This document shows positions 26,409 to 34,673 of a stretch of 64,000 bases of DNA, piece by piece; within the stretch, counting starts at the first letter, position 1; every line of letters begins with the position of its first letter. The notes beneath the pieces were generated by a model. It saw only the letters and a list, made by a program, of their open reading frames with translations. It did no database searches and was not told where the DNA came from. This DNA comes from Astrobacterium formosum. GTDB lineage: Bacteria; Pseudomonadota; Alphaproteobacteria; Rhizobiales; Xanthobacteraceae. The stretch lies in NCBI GenBank assembly GCA_030848545.1, contig JAVDCA010000019.1, positions 1-64,000 of the forward strand. The letters run 5' to 3'. The translations under genes and the position numbers were made by a program.

Positions 26409-27830
26409 ATGGCAGACACCAGTTTCGACATCGTCATCATCGGCTCAGGTCCCGGCGGCTATGTGACCGCGATCCGCGCTGCCCAGCTCGGCTTCAAGAC
26501 CGCCGTCATCGAACGCTCCTTCCTGGGCGGCATCTGCTCGAACTGGGGCTGCATCCCCACCAAGGCGCTCCTGCGTTCGGCGGAAATCTTCCATTACATG
26601 CAGCACGCCAAGGACTACGGCCTGTCAGCGGACAACATCTCGTTCGATCCCGCTGCGGTCATCAAGCGCTCGCGCGGCGTCGCCTCCCGCATGAATAGCG
26701 GCGTCGGCTTCCTGATGAAGAAGAACAAGGTGACGGTGATCTGGGGCGAGGCGACAATCGACGCCCCCGGCAAGATCACGGTCAAGAAGTCTTCCGTCGA
26801 AGCCCCCAAGGGCACGGTGGGCGAGGGGACCTATCAGGCCAAACACATCATCGTGGCGACCGGCGCGCGCCCGCGCGTGCTGCCCGGGCTCGAGCCCGAC
26901 AAGAAGCTGGTGTGGACCTATTTCGAGGCCATGAACCCCGACAAGATGCCGAAGTCGCTGCTCGTGGTTGGTTCCGGCGCCATCGGCATCGAGTTCGCCT
27001 CGTTCTACCGGACCATGGGCGCCGACGTGACCGTGGTCGAGGTGCTGCCGCAGATCCTGCCTGTCGAGGACGCCGAGATCGCCGCCTTTGCGCGCAAGCA
27101 GTTCGAGAAGCAGGGCATCAAGATTTTCACCGGCGCCAAGGTGACCAAGCTCGACAGACAGGCCGACAGCGTCACCGCGACCATCGACGACGGCAAGGGC
27201 GGCACCAGCCAGCTCACCGTCGACCGCGTCATCTCCGCCGTCGGCGTCGTCGGTAACGTGGAGAACATCGGGCTGGAAAAGCTCGGCGTGAAGATCGAGC
27301 GCGGCACCATCGCGATCGATGGCGTCTGCCGCACCAATGTCCCGGGCATCTATGCGATCGGCGACGTCGCGGGTCCGCCCATGCTCGCCCACAAGGCCGA
27401 GCACGAGGGCGTCATCTGCGTCGAGGCCATCAAGGGATTGCATCCGCACCCGATGGACAAGTCCATGATCCCGGGCTGCACCTACTGCCATCCCCAGATC
27501 GCCTCGGTCGGCCTGACGGAAGCCGCCGCCAAGGCCAAGGGGCTCGACATCCGCGTCGGCCGCTTCCCGTTCGTCGGCAACGGCAAGGCGATCGCGCTCG
27601 GCGAAGACCAGGGCCTGGTCAAAGTGATCTTCGACAAGAAGACCGGCCAGCTCGTCGGCGCCCATCTCGCCGGCGCCGAAGTCACCGAGCTCATCCAGGG
27701 CTTCGTCGTCGCCATGAACCTGGAGACGACCGAGGAAGAACTGATGCACGCCGTCTTCCCGCATCCGACCATTTCGGAGACCATGAAGGAGGCGGTGCTC
27801 GATGCCTATGGTCGCGTGCTCAACATGTGA
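26409..27830 (+). CDS. lpdA: Dihydrolipoyl dehydrogenase (E3)
   Basis: Reoxidises dihydrolipoamide in 2-oxoacid dehydrogenase complexes using FAD and NAD. The 473-residue protein shows the FAD motif IIGSGPGGYVTAIRA, the redox disulphide GGICSNWGCIPTKALL, the NAD motif VVGSGAIGIEFASFY, and the C-terminal catalytic His-Glu dyad in HAVFPHPTISETMKEA. ATG 26409 is chosen over an upstream in-frame ATG at 26319 because the FAD motif then begins at the usual position. A GC-rich hairpin without a T-run (27830-27849) begins at the stop codon. Confidence 0.97.
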   Translation: MADTSFDIVIIGSGPGGYVTAIRAAQLGFKTAVIERSFLGGICSNWGCIPTKALLRSAEIFHYMQHAKDYGLSADNISFDPAAVIKRSRGVASRMNSGVGFLMKKNKVTVIWGEATIDAPGKITVKKSSVEAPKGTVGEGTYQAKHIIVATGARPRVLPGLEPDKKLVWTYFEAMNPDKMPKSLLVVGSGAIGIEFASFYRTMGADVTVVEVLPQILPVEDAEIAAFARKQFEKQGIKIFTGAKVTKLDRQADSVTATIDDGKGGTSQLTVDRVISAVGVVGNVENIGLEKLGVKIERGTIAIDGVCRTNVPGIYAIGDVAGPPMLAHKAEHEGVICVEAIKGLHPHPMDKSMIPGCTYCHPQIASVGLTEAAAKAKGLDIRVGRFPFVGNGKAIALGEDQGLVKVIFDKKTGQLVGAHLAGAEVTELIQGFVVAMNLETTEEELMHAVFPHPTISETMKEAVLDAYGRVLNM

Positions 27831-27902
27831 CCGGCCGGGCGCGGCCGGTTGGCGAGGAACGTGCGACGGACGCTCTTCCTCGCAGAAAGAAGTCAGGAGA
27901 AC

Positions 27903-28118
27903 ATGATGTCGGACCATGTCTACAAGATCGTCGAACTCGTCGGCTCATCCCGCACGAGCATCGAAGACGCCATCGCGACGGCAATCAGCAAGGCTCACGA
28001 GACGATCCGAAACATGCGCTGGTTCGAGGTTGTTGAAACACGCGGTCACATCGAGGACGGCAAGATTGCTCACTATCAGGTCACTCTCAAGGTCGGCTTC
28101 ACGCTGGAAAGCGAGTGA
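27903..28118 (+). CDS. Dodecin family flavin-binding protein
   Basis: A 71-residue protein that should assemble into a hollow dodecamer storing flavins. Family hallmarks: [29 protein letters not shown], the [10 protein letters not shown] segment with the flavin-stacking Trp, and [13 protein letters not shown] with the Gln that contacts the isoalloxazine ring. CAGGAGA precedes the ATG at 27903 (a second ATG follows directly at 27906). It may protect or buffer the FAD pool used by E3, but this link is only positional. Confidence 0.93.
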   Translation: MMSDHVYKIVELVGSSRTSIEDAIATAISKAHETIRNMRWFEVVETRGHIEDGKIAHYQVTLKVGFTLESE

Positions 28119-28536
28119 TGATTTCGACCGGTCGGAGATGACGAAGGGACATCGCGCCGACCTCGCCAAGCGCGTCCGTCCGTGGTCATAGCAAGGCAGA
28201 AATGCGGCGCTGCAATATTGCCGCCGGGACGCCGAGATTCGCTTAGAATCCGTTTAATCGCTTTGGGATGCTCATATTTCAAGCTGTTCACGCGAGTCGT
28301 GTTCGCTGCACTGCACCAAAACCAAAGCGAGATCAGTCGGATGTGTTCGGCAGCCCGCGAAAGTGTCGATCCCGACCACACTTTCAGTTGAACCTACGAG
28401 CGCTCGTCAAACCAGATTTCAGCACTAGGTGGTGTCGTGGAACGTTTCGCTTTGCACGACGCTCACGCCATCCACTGCCTGGGCGGTCGTGCGGGTCGGC
28501 AACGTGAGGCGGGGCTGAACCAAGCAGGAGACTCTG
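28119..28536. other. Gene-free stretch between dodecin and small exported protein genes
   Basis: About 420 bases; I see no credible gene, RNA or long repeat. A short hairpin (GATTC-N5-GAATC, 28236-28250) is the only structure. The promoter of the gene at 28537 should lie in the last 150 bases. Confidence 0.5.
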
Positions 28537-28857
28537 ATGAACTCGAACCTTTTGACCAAGCGCATCGCCACTCTCGCAGCCGCAGCGATCGTCGGGGCCA
28601 GCATGTTGAGCCCGGCCATGGCGGCCATGCAGGACCGCGGTCACGTCCGCGCCGCTCCCTACGCCCAGCAGCAAGGTTACGCGCAGGAGCAGGGCTATGG
28701 CCAGCAACGGGCTCCGTTCGGTTCCTATGGCAATGCCTACAATCAAGCGCCTTCCGACGTGCGCACTGACCAAAGCTGGAATTTCGGCCAAGGCAATCGC
28801 TGCGTCACCGACGAAGGCTATGGTCGGTGGAGCTATTGTGACGGCGGCGGCAACTGA
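28537..28857 (+). CDS. Small exported Gln/Gly/Tyr-rich protein
   Basis: A 106-residue protein with a signal peptide (residues about 1-29, ending SPAMA). The mature part of about 77 residues has a low-complexity stretch of Gln, Gly and Tyr (AQQQGYAQEQGYGQQ) and a C-terminal segment with two Cys (NRCVTDEGYGRWSYCDGGGN) that could form a disulphide. AGGAGA precedes the ATG, and a strong hairpin terminator follows, so it is a monocistronic, genuinely expressed unit. No family recognised; the composition suggests a cell-envelope or matrix-associated protein. Confidence 0.75.
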   Translation: MNSNLLTKRIATLAAAAIVGASMLSPAMAAMQDRGHVRAAPYAQQQGYAQEQGYGQQRAPFGSYGNAYNQAPSDVRTDQSWNFGQGNRCVTDEGYGRWSYCDGGGN

Positions 28858-28878
28858 TCCCCCTCGCAGTCAGGTGAT

Positions 28879-28911
28879 ACAGGCGGGCCCCCAAAACGGG
28901 CCCGCCTGTTT
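28879..28911 (+). terminator. Terminator of the small exported protein gene
   Basis: Perfect 12-bp arms (ACAGGCGGGCCC 28879-28890; GGGCCCGCCTGT 28898-28909) with a 7-base loop, followed by a short T-rich stretch (TTTCGTT), 21 bases after the stop. Confidence 0.75.
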
Positions 28912-29003
28912 CGTTATGGGGCCTCTGGTTTGCCGTCCCCGATCTGCGCTAGGAAAAAGCGCGCCGCCCGATTCGGGTGCGCGAGCCGTGCACGGGGGAC
29001 GAC

Positions 29004-29603
29004 ATGGAAGCCAGCGAAGCCGCCGAATTGATGGAGCAGGACAAGCAGGAGGATCGCTTCAAGCAGCGCGCCGCCATCCTGATCGCCGTCCTGGCGATGG
29101 TTCTCGCCATCACCAGCCTAGGCGGCAACAATGCCGGCAAGGAAGCGGTCAACAACAACATCCTGGCATCCAACTTCTTCAACTTCTATCAGGCCAAGAA
29201 TATGCGCCAGACGGCGCTGATGCTCGCCGCCGACGAATTCGAGATCGCGTGGTCGAACGATCCGGGCCTTTCGGCCGACGCCAAGGCGGCACTGGCGAAG
29301 AAGCTCGGCGACTACAAGAAGACCATCGGGCGCTACGAATCCGATCCGGACACGCAGGAAGGCAAGAAGGAATTGATGGCGCGTGCCCGCGCATACGAGG
29401 AGGCCCGCGATCACGCGCTCCGGCAGGATCCCTATTTCGACTACGCCGAAACGCTGCTGCAGATCGCCATCGTGCTGATCTCGGTCGCCATCGTGGCCGA
29501 CACCGTGTGGCTGTCCTTTATTGGCGCCATGCTCGGTGTCATCGGAACGCTGCTGATGATCGACGGCTACACGCTGCTGGTGGCGATCCCGGGCTTGGGT
29601 TGA
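29004..29603 (+). CDS. DUF4337 family membrane protein
   Basis: A 199-residue protein. An N-terminal acidic segment (EAAELMEQDKQEDRFKQRAA) leads into one transmembrane helix (about residues 25-43), a soluble alpha-helical region, and two more helices at the C-terminus (LLQIAIVLISVAIVADTVWL and the last 35 residues). This three-helix topology with GGNNAGK-NNNILASN after the first helix is the DUF4337 pattern. GGGGGA lies upstream of ATG 29004. Function unknown. Confidence 0.8.
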   Translation: MEASEAAELMEQDKQEDRFKQRAAILIAVLAMVLAITSLGGNNAGKEAVNNNILASNFFNFYQAKNMRQTALMLAADEFEIAWSNDPGLSADAKAALAKKLGDYKKTIGRYESDPDTQEGKKELMARARAYEEARDHALRQDPYFDYAETLLQIAIVLISVAIVADTVWLSFIGAMLGVIGTLLMIDGYTLLVAIPGLG

Positions 29604-29634
29604 GGCGTGATGATCGCCGGTCTCGCCGTGCGAG

Positions 29635-29704
29635 CCTGGATTGCTTCGCTCCGCTCGCAATGACGGAGAACGTCTTTGCGGGCGGAGCAGTGGCGCAATC
29701 CAGG
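29635..29704. repeat. Dispersed palindromic repeat, copy 1
   Basis: CCTGGATTGC (29635-29644) and GCAATCCAGG (29695-29704) are perfect 10-bp inverted ends of a 70-base element. Its minus strand carries CCCGCAAAGACGTT, also found in the copy at 40715-40790. It lies between the DUF4337 and CinA-C genes, both of which end here. Confidence 0.65.
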
Positions 29705-29738
29705 GGCTGCACGGCACGACGGCTCGACCTCTCGCGTC

Positions 29739-30266
29739 TCAATCCCCCTTGATGGCGCGGCCGAGCAAGGCCAGCGCCTCCACGACGGCGCGGTAGCGCA
29801 CGGCGCCGCGACCGATGTCGCCGAAATGTCGTTCCACCGACAATAGATCGCCGTCACGGGTCGCGGCGGCGATGCACACATACCCGATCGGATTGCCGTC
29901 CTCGTCTTTCGCCGGCCCGGCGACGCCCGTGATGGCGACCGCGATGTCGGCCGTCGATGCGGCCAGCGCCCCTAGGGTCATCGCATGAGTGACCGTCGGA
30001 CAGACGGCGCCGGCGCGTTCGAGGAGTTCGGGTGAGATGCCGAGAGCGGCCGACTTCTGCTTCTTGGTGTAGGTCACGAACCCACCCTGCAGCCGCGTGC
30101 CGGCGCCGGGGGCGTCGGAGAGCACGGTGGCGAGAAGTCCGCCGGTGCACGATTCCGCGGTGACGATTGTTTTATTGTGGGTGTCGGCAAGCTGGATGAC
30201 GGCGCTCGCACGCTCGACCAGGCCTTCGTCGATGCGGGTGAATTCGATATGTCGGATGTCGCTCAT
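29739..30266 (-). CDS. CinA C-terminal domain (nicotinamide-nucleotide amidohydrolase-like) protein, copy 1
   Basis: A 175-residue stand-alone CinA-C/PncC-type protein that lacks the N-terminal MoCF domain of full-length CinA. The catalytic motif [19 protein letters not shown], the FVTYTKKQKSAALG loop and AITGVAGP (with the Gly-Pro substrate loop) are intact, so deamidation of NMN is plausible. The start at 30266 gives normal length. A second, similar gene lies at 42823-43320; this one carries an 18-residue N-terminal extension and lies outside the conserved isoprenoid neighbourhood. Confidence 0.9.
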   Translation of the reverse strand: MSDIRHIEFTRIDEGLVERASAVIQLADTHNKTIVTAESCTGGLLATVLSDAPGAGTRLQGGFVTYTKKQKSAALGISPELLERAGAVCPTVTHAMTLGALAASTADIAVAITGVAGPAKDEDGNPIGYVCIAAATRDGDLLSVERHFGDIGRGAVRYRAVVEALALLGRAIKGD

Positions 30267-30435
30267 GACGGTCTCGCCGCAGGCAACGCAGTGACGGCGC
30301 CGAGGTTCCGCAGCCGAAGGCGGTGAAAATGTTTGATCCAGCGCCGCGGCGGTGCGTTGACATTCCAGTTGCGGACGGGCGGGATGGCCGAATGTCGTCG
30401 AACGCGGCAGGCGTCGCGGGAAAGCCATAGCGAAG

Positions 30436-30663
30436 ATGCCGCGCTATTATTTCCATTTCCGGGGCCGGGTGAACGCCGAGGACGATATCGGCGAGGATTT
30501 CAGCCACGACCGGGACGCCCATGCCTACGCCCGCCGGGTCGCCTGGGAGCTTGCCCGCAATGCCACGCCGGACGACAATCGCAGCGGGCGCATCCTGGTC
30601 ATGAACGAGGCCGGGCGTGAACTGTTCGCCATCTCGCTCGCAGGCAGCACTGATATGTCGTGA
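30436..30663 (+). CDS. DUF6894 family small protein
   Basis: A 75-residue protein starting MPRYYFHFRG, with DIGEDFSHDRDAHAYARRVAWELA, the standard layout of the DUF6894 family (a beta strand, an acidic turn, one helix, a beta hairpin). These are abundant in Bradyrhizobium and relatives and are of unknown function. It ends 8 bases before the convergent response-regulator gene. No membrane or signal segment. Confidence 0.8.
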   Translation: MPRYYFHFRGRVNAEDDIGEDFSHDRDAHAYARRVAWELARNATPDDNRSGRILVMNEAGRELFAISLAGSTDMS

Positions 30664-30670
30664 TGAGCGA

Positions 30671-31234
30671 CTAATGCCGACGCAGGCGGCCGCGCAGCAA
30701 GGCCCAGTAAATCTCGGCGCGGGCGGCTTCGCTGCTGTTGCTGCTACCAGAAGCGATGCGTTCACCGTCCCGGTCGATAACCTCCCAGTTCCAACCGTTT
30801 TCGCGCGAGACGACACGGAAGGTACAGCGGTTTGTTTCTGGCGCCGGTGCTGCAGCCACTAAGCCTCCGATCCTCGACAACTCCGAGGCGATGTCGATGA
30901 AACCGGCTGGTTTGGTCACCACGGGAACATGACGGAAACGGTCCGGCACGGCGCTGGCGTCATAGCCGGTGGCGAAAACAAAAGGAATACCTCGATCTTC
31001 GAGGGCATCGGCCAATGGGTAGACCATCTCGCCGCGCAGATTGATATCGAGCACCGCGAGTTCGATGGACAGGTCGCTCTCGACGACGTCGAACGCCGTC
31101 GCCAGCGTCGGAACCGGACCCACGACCTCGGCGCCGTGCTGTTGAAAGGCGCGCGCGACTTCAGAGGCGATGAAATAGTCGTCCTCGACGATGAGAATGC
31201 GCCGACGTTCCAGATTATTGTCTCGGGGAGGCAT
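30671..31234 (-). CDS. Response regulator receiver protein with short C-terminal domain
   Basis: A 187-residue protein. Residues 12-125 form a receiver domain: acidic pair E17/D18 in IVEDD, phospho-acceptor D63 in AVLDINLRG, T89 in FATGY and K108 in VVTKPAG. Residues about 133-180 (TFRVVSRENGWNWEVIDRDG, then ERIASG) form a small beta-rich module reminiscent of YegP/DUF1508-type domains rather than a DNA-binding one. No sensor kinase lies nearby. AGGAAG precedes the start. Output is unclear. Confidence 0.85.
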   Translation of the reverse strand: MPPRDNNLERRRILIVEDDYFIASEVARAFQQHGAEVVGPVPTLATAFDVVESDLSIELAVLDINLRGEMVYPLADALEDRGIPFVFATGYDASAVPDRFRHVPVVTKPAGFIDIASELSRIGGLVAAAPAPETNRCTFRVVSRENGWNWEVIDRDGERIASGSSNSSEAARAEIYWALLRGRLRRH

Positions 31235-32082
31235 CGGGCTTCCTCGGAATGGATGCAGGCTGGATCAAATGAATATGATCTGCCCCCATCGCCACCGTGG
31301 CAATGGAAACAACAGGTTCGAAACCCGGACGCTCAATAAGTTTTCGCAACCAGCCTGACCGTCGGCCAGGAGCCTGGAGAAGACCACCACCCGCCGAAGC
31401 CGGGCCATTATATGCTGTCGTGCCGCAGCTAATCCGCTTGGAGTGTTTCGTCTTGGGTTGTTTCGTCTTGGGTTGTTTCGCCTTGGGTTGTTTCGCCTTG
31501 GAGTGTTTCGTCGTCAGCGTGGTCCGTATCGCGTCCGGGCAATGATGCCCGATCACGGATACGTAGGTCGGCAAGGTAATATGTTCGGTCTGATGCGGCC
31601 AGAGAAATGTCGCCCGTGCCGATCACATGCGCTCGATGCCTGAAACTCGATGCGTGATCGGACGCCAGCTGATCTTGCGGGAGCACATGAGGCGGCGCGT
31701 CGTTGACCCACGCCGGTTCCGGCTGCAGTACCCGCCGTCCCGCCCATGCGGCGGACTGACGGAGCGTTTCCACGAACTGCGAGCGGGCGGGCCTGTTCAA
31801 CCGGGTTGATAGCCGACATTTTACCGAGATGACGGTCGGCAGATTCTGGGGTACGGCAGGGTCTGGTCAGGGCCATCGCTGGCGGCGGCTATGCCGCCTT
31901 TAGCCTCCCAAATTCCAGACTCGGTTGCATGCCATCAGTCGGCTCCACCGAAGCCCACTACGATGGCACCGCCTAAAGTTTTCCTCGCTGGTGCGTCAGC
32001 AGGGCTCTGCCCTGCGGCCGGCCGGCTTGCGGGGCATCATGACGGCGCGTAGATAAAATCCTCGGTCAGGAGATGAACCCCC
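31235..32082. other. Long gene-free stretch upstream of lipA
   Basis: About 850 bases. Several frames stay open for 60-140 codons, but none shows family similarity, a ribosome-binding site or a credible protein composition, and some are open only because of the 15-bp tandem repeat at 31437-31511. The lipA promoter must lie at the distal end; a short hairpin GGCGGC-TAT-GCCGCC lies at 31884-31898. Confidence 0.5.
31437..31511. repeat. 15-bp tandem repeat, five copies
   Basis: Five contiguous 15-base units. Units 1 and 5 read CTTGGAGTGTTTCGT; units 2, 3 and 4 read CTTGGGTTGTTTCG followed by T, C and C. Because 15 is a multiple of three, no frame is interrupted. It lies in the intergenic region upstream of lipA. 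Confidence 0.9.
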
Positions 32083-33036
32083 ATGGTGGTCGTACTCGAC
32101 ACCGTCAACAACCCCGAACGTCCACGCCACCCCGAAAAGGCCCATCGGGCCGACCAGCCGGTGGCGCGGAAACCGGAGTGGATTCGCGTCAAGGCGCCGG
32201 TGTCGAAGGGCTACAACGACACCCACGCGATCGTGCGCGGCAACGGCCTGCATACGGTGTGCGAGGAGGCGGGCTGCCCCAATATCGGCGAATGCTGGGA
32301 AAAGAAGCACGCCACCTTCATGATCATGGGGGACACCTGCACGCGGGCCTGCGCGTTCTGCAACGTCAAGACCGGCCTGCCGGCTCCCCTCGACGCACAG
32401 GAACCGGAGCGCGTGGCGGCGGCGGCGGCAAAACTCGGCCTCGCTCACCTCGTCGTCACCTCGGTCGACCGCGACGACCTCGCCGACGGCGGCGCTGGCC
32501 ATATCGCGGCGACCATCGCCGCCCTGCGCCGGGATTGCCCCGCCACAACGATCGAGGTGCTCACCCCGGATTTCCTGCGCAAGGAGGGGGCTCTCGAAAC
32601 CGTGGTCGCGGCCAAGCCCGACGTCTTCAACCACAATCTCGAGACGGTGCCTTCAAAGTATCTCTCGGTCAGGCCCGGGGCGCGCTACTTCCACTCCATC
32701 CGCCTGCTGCAGCGGGTCAAAGAACTCGATCCCTCGATGTTCACCAAGTCGGGCATCATGGTCGGGCTCGGCGAGGAGAGGAACGAGGTGCTGCAGCTCA
32801 TGGACGACCTGCGCTCCGCCGAAGTCGATTTCATCACCATCGGCCAGTACCTGCAACCGACCAAGAAGCATCACCCGGTGGCGCGCTTCATCGCTCCCGA
32901 CGAGTTCAAAGCCTATGAGACCATCGCGTATGCGAAAGGCTTCCTGATGGTGGCGGCGAGCCCGCTGACGCGTTCGTCGCACCACGCCGGCGAGGATTTC
33001 GCCAAGCTGCGCGCCGCCCGCGCGGCGCGGGCCTGA
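32083..33036 (+). CDS. lipA: Lipoyl synthase
   Basis: Radical SAM enzyme inserting two sulphur atoms into octanoyl groups on lipoyl domains, as needed by PdhB and PdhC encoded upstream. The 317-residue protein shows the auxiliary-cluster motif [12 protein letters not shown], the radical SAM CxxxCxxC in [12 protein letters not shown], and the C-terminal RSS motif that ligates the auxiliary cluster ([12 protein letters not shown]). AGGAGA lies upstream of the start. The next gene (RatA-like) begins 4 bases after its stop. Confidence 0.97.
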   Translation: MVVVLDTVNNPERPRHPEKAHRADQPVARKPEWIRVKAPVSKGYNDTHAIVRGNGLHTVCEEAGCPNIGECWEKKHATFMIMGDTCTRACAFCNVKTGLPAPLDAQEPERVAAAAAKLGLAHLVVTSVDRDDLADGGAGHIAATIAALRRDCPATTIEVLTPDFLRKEGALETVVAAKPDVFNHNLETVPSKYLSVRPGARYFHSIRLLQRVKELDPSMFTKSGIMVGLGEERNEVLQLMDDLRSAEVDFITIGQYLQPTKKHHPVARFIAPDEFKAYETIAYAKGFLMVAASPLTRSSHHAGEDFAKLRAARAARA

Positions 33037-33040
33037 CGCC

Positions 33041-33505
33041 ATGCCGGAGTTCTCGACGCGCCGCCGCGTGCGCCATTCGGCCTCCGACATGTTCGACCTC
33101 GTCGCCGACATGGAGAACTATCCGAAGTTCGTGCCGTTGTGCCGCGATCTGAAGGTGCGCCAGCGCAAGCAGGTGGAGGAGGGGGTCGAGACGGCGCTGT
33201 CCGAGATGACGGTCGCCTACAAGCTCATCCGCGAGACCTTCGTCACCAAGGTGACCCTCGACCGGCCCAAGATGCAGATCCTGGTCGACCATTTGCGCGG
33301 CCCGTTCAGTCATCTCCAGAACCGCTGGACTTTCAACGACCGCGACGACGGCACCAGCGACGTCACCTTCTACATCTCATACGAGTTCTCGAGCCGCGTC
33401 CTGGCAATGCTCATGGGGGCGATGTTCGATTTCGCCTTCCGCCGCTTCGCCGATGCCTTCGAGCGCCGGGCCGACCAAGTCTACGGCAGGAAGAAGATCG
33501 CCTGA
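33041..33505 (+). CDS. SRPBCC protein, COQ10/RatA-like
   Basis: A 154-residue START-like protein of the ubiquinone-binding COQ10/RatA family: FDLVADMENYPKFVPLCRDLKV near the start and the C-terminal helix FRRFADAFERRADQVYG. Eukaryotic and alphaproteobacterial members bind coenzyme Q and support respiration; the E. coli homologue was called RatA. Overlapping transcription with lipA is a conserved arrangement in the order. Function is therefore likely quinone handling, not toxin activity. Confidence 0.9.
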   Translation: MPEFSTRRRVRHSASDMFDLVADMENYPKFVPLCRDLKVRQRKQVEEGVETALSEMTVAYKLIRETFVTKVTLDRPKMQILVDHLRGPFSHLQNRWTFNDRDDGTSDVTFYISYEFSSRVLAMLMGAMFDFAFRRFADAFERRADQVYGRKKIA

Positions 33506-33536
33506 CGGTGCCGAACTCGCAATGTCGGCCGGGCTG

Positions 33537-34430
33537 TCACCGCTCCGCCTCGCCGCCGATGTCGTGGTCGTGGGCGAGTTCCATCCGATAGGCGAGGCCG
33601 AGGAACAGTGACTGGGCGAGGCTGTGGGTGCTGGTCAGCGACCGGAACCCGAACGTGACGCCATCCTGGGTCAGGAGCGTCACCTTGGCGCAGGCGGCGA
33701 GCGGGCTCAACTGGCTGTCGGTGATGGCGATCACCTTGGCGCCGCGCTCGTAGGCGGCCCGCACCGCCTCCACGGTTTCGGGCGCGTAGGGTTCGAACGA
33801 AATGGCGATCATCACGTCGCCGGGCTTGAGTGCGCGCAACTGGCCGAGCTGCATGTGGCCGATGCCGTCGAGCCAGTGCACCGGCTTGCCGGTGTATTGC
33901 AGGGCATAGTTGAGATAGGCCCCGACCGGGAAGGCGCGGCGGGTCGCGACGAGCCATAGCGACGGCGACTCCAGCATCAGGGCCACCGCCGCATCGAACT
34001 GTGCCGCCTGCAGATTCCGCTGCAGACTCTGCAGGCTGGCGATGCAGCCGCCGATCACTTCGTGGGCGATGCGGGCCGGCGACTGATCGTTGCCGCCCGG
34101 TCCGACGAGCTTGCGCACGCGTTCCTCATAGGCGCGGTCGAAGGCGAGCCGGCGCACGGCGCGGGCGCGGAATAATGCCTGCATCTCCGAATAGCCGGAG
34201 AAGCCGAAATGCTTGGCGAAGCGTACGACCGCCGATGGCTGCACGCCGCATTGGCGCGCGGCTTCCTGAACGCCTTCGAGCGTGATCTGTTCGCGCGCCT
34301 TTTCCACATGGCGGGCGATCTTCTTGAGCTGTCCGCTGAGCTCCTCGTACCGACTGCGAACGTCGGCGAGAAACGCATCGGCGTCGGCATAGCTGGCTTG
34401 GCTGGTCGTTTGGGCATTCGTCTCGGACAT
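33537..34430 (-). CDS. MurR/RpiR family transcriptional regulator (IolR-like)
   Basis: A 297-residue regulator: an N-terminal RpiR helix-turn-helix (KKIARHVEKAREQIT, then EAARQCGVQPSAVVRFAKHF, GFSGYSEMQ) and a C-terminal SIS sugar-isomerase domain that binds a phosphorylated sugar (DVMIAISFEPYAPETVEAVR). RpiR-type IolR represses inositol genes in rhizobia. It diverges from an IolC-type gene, and the gap between them has a TAGAA-N6-TTCTA palindrome, so it most likely controls the 34674-40643 operon. Confidence 0.9.
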   Translation of the reverse strand: MSETNAQTTSQASYADADAFLADVRSRYEELSGQLKKIARHVEKAREQITLEGVQEAARQCGVQPSAVVRFAKHFGFSGYSEMQALFRARAVRRLAFDRAYEERVRKLVGPGGNDQSPARIAHEVIGGCIASLQSLQRNLQAAQFDAAVALMLESPSLWLVATRRAFPVGAYLNYALQYTGKPVHWLDGIGHMQLGQLRALKPGDVMIAISFEPYAPETVEAVRAAYERGAKVIAITDSQLSPLAACAKVTLLTQDGVTFGFRSLTSTHSLAQSLFLGLAYRMELAHDHDIGGEAER

Positions 34431-34511
34431 CGCATGCTCGCAATCGTGACGATTTCAACAAAGCGCCAACGTGTCGTCCCGGCACCGCAGGACGACTACG
34501 TACGCAGTGAG

Positions 34512-34527
34512 TAGAACATATTTTCTA
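34512..34527. promoter_or_regulatory. TAGAA-N6-TTCTA operator candidate
   Basis: TAGAA (34512-34516), six bases, TTCTA (34523-34527). The core AGAA-N6-TTCT has the geometry of the GGAA-N6-TTCC motif I recall for rhizobial IolR. A further TAGAA half-site at 34541-34545 lies just upstream of the -10 box of the promoter at 34529. Confidence 0.6.
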
Positions 34528-34528
34528 T

Positions 34529-34556
34529 TTGACGGCGATATAGAAATTCCTAACAT
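34529..34556 (+). promoter_or_regulatory. Candidate sigma-70 promoter of the iolC operon
   Basis: TTGACG (34529-34534) and TAACAT (34551-34556) with a 16-base spacer, about 118 bases ahead of the coding region. Inverted half-sites flank and enter it, which would let the divergent regulator repress. Confidence 0.55.
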
Positions 34557-34673
34557 GCCCAAAGAGAGGGCGCCGTAACGGCCAGGCAAAGGGCCGCACG
34601 GCAGCAGATCGAAAAACGACACGTCCGTTCACGATGCGGTTCGCGTTCCGGCAGGGACGCGAAGAGGAATTTT

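Noticed and set aside
27830-27849. ACCGGCC...GGCCGGT hairpin at the lpdA stop as an intrinsic terminator
   Set aside because: A stable stem, but no T-run follows; kept only as a note under lpdA.
31308-31345. GGTTCGAAACCC resembling a tRNA T-arm
   Set aside because: Flanking bases do not form a 5-bp T-stem or an acceptor stem on either strand.
31437-31511. Possible CRISPR array
   Set aside because: The 15-bp units are contiguous without spacers and are not palindromic, so this is a minisatellite.
31215-31800. Minus-strand frames through the 15-bp repeat encoding KQPKT or TTQDE repeats
   Set aside because: The repeat keeps every frame open because its period is a multiple of three; no ribosome-binding site or conserved domain supports a protein.
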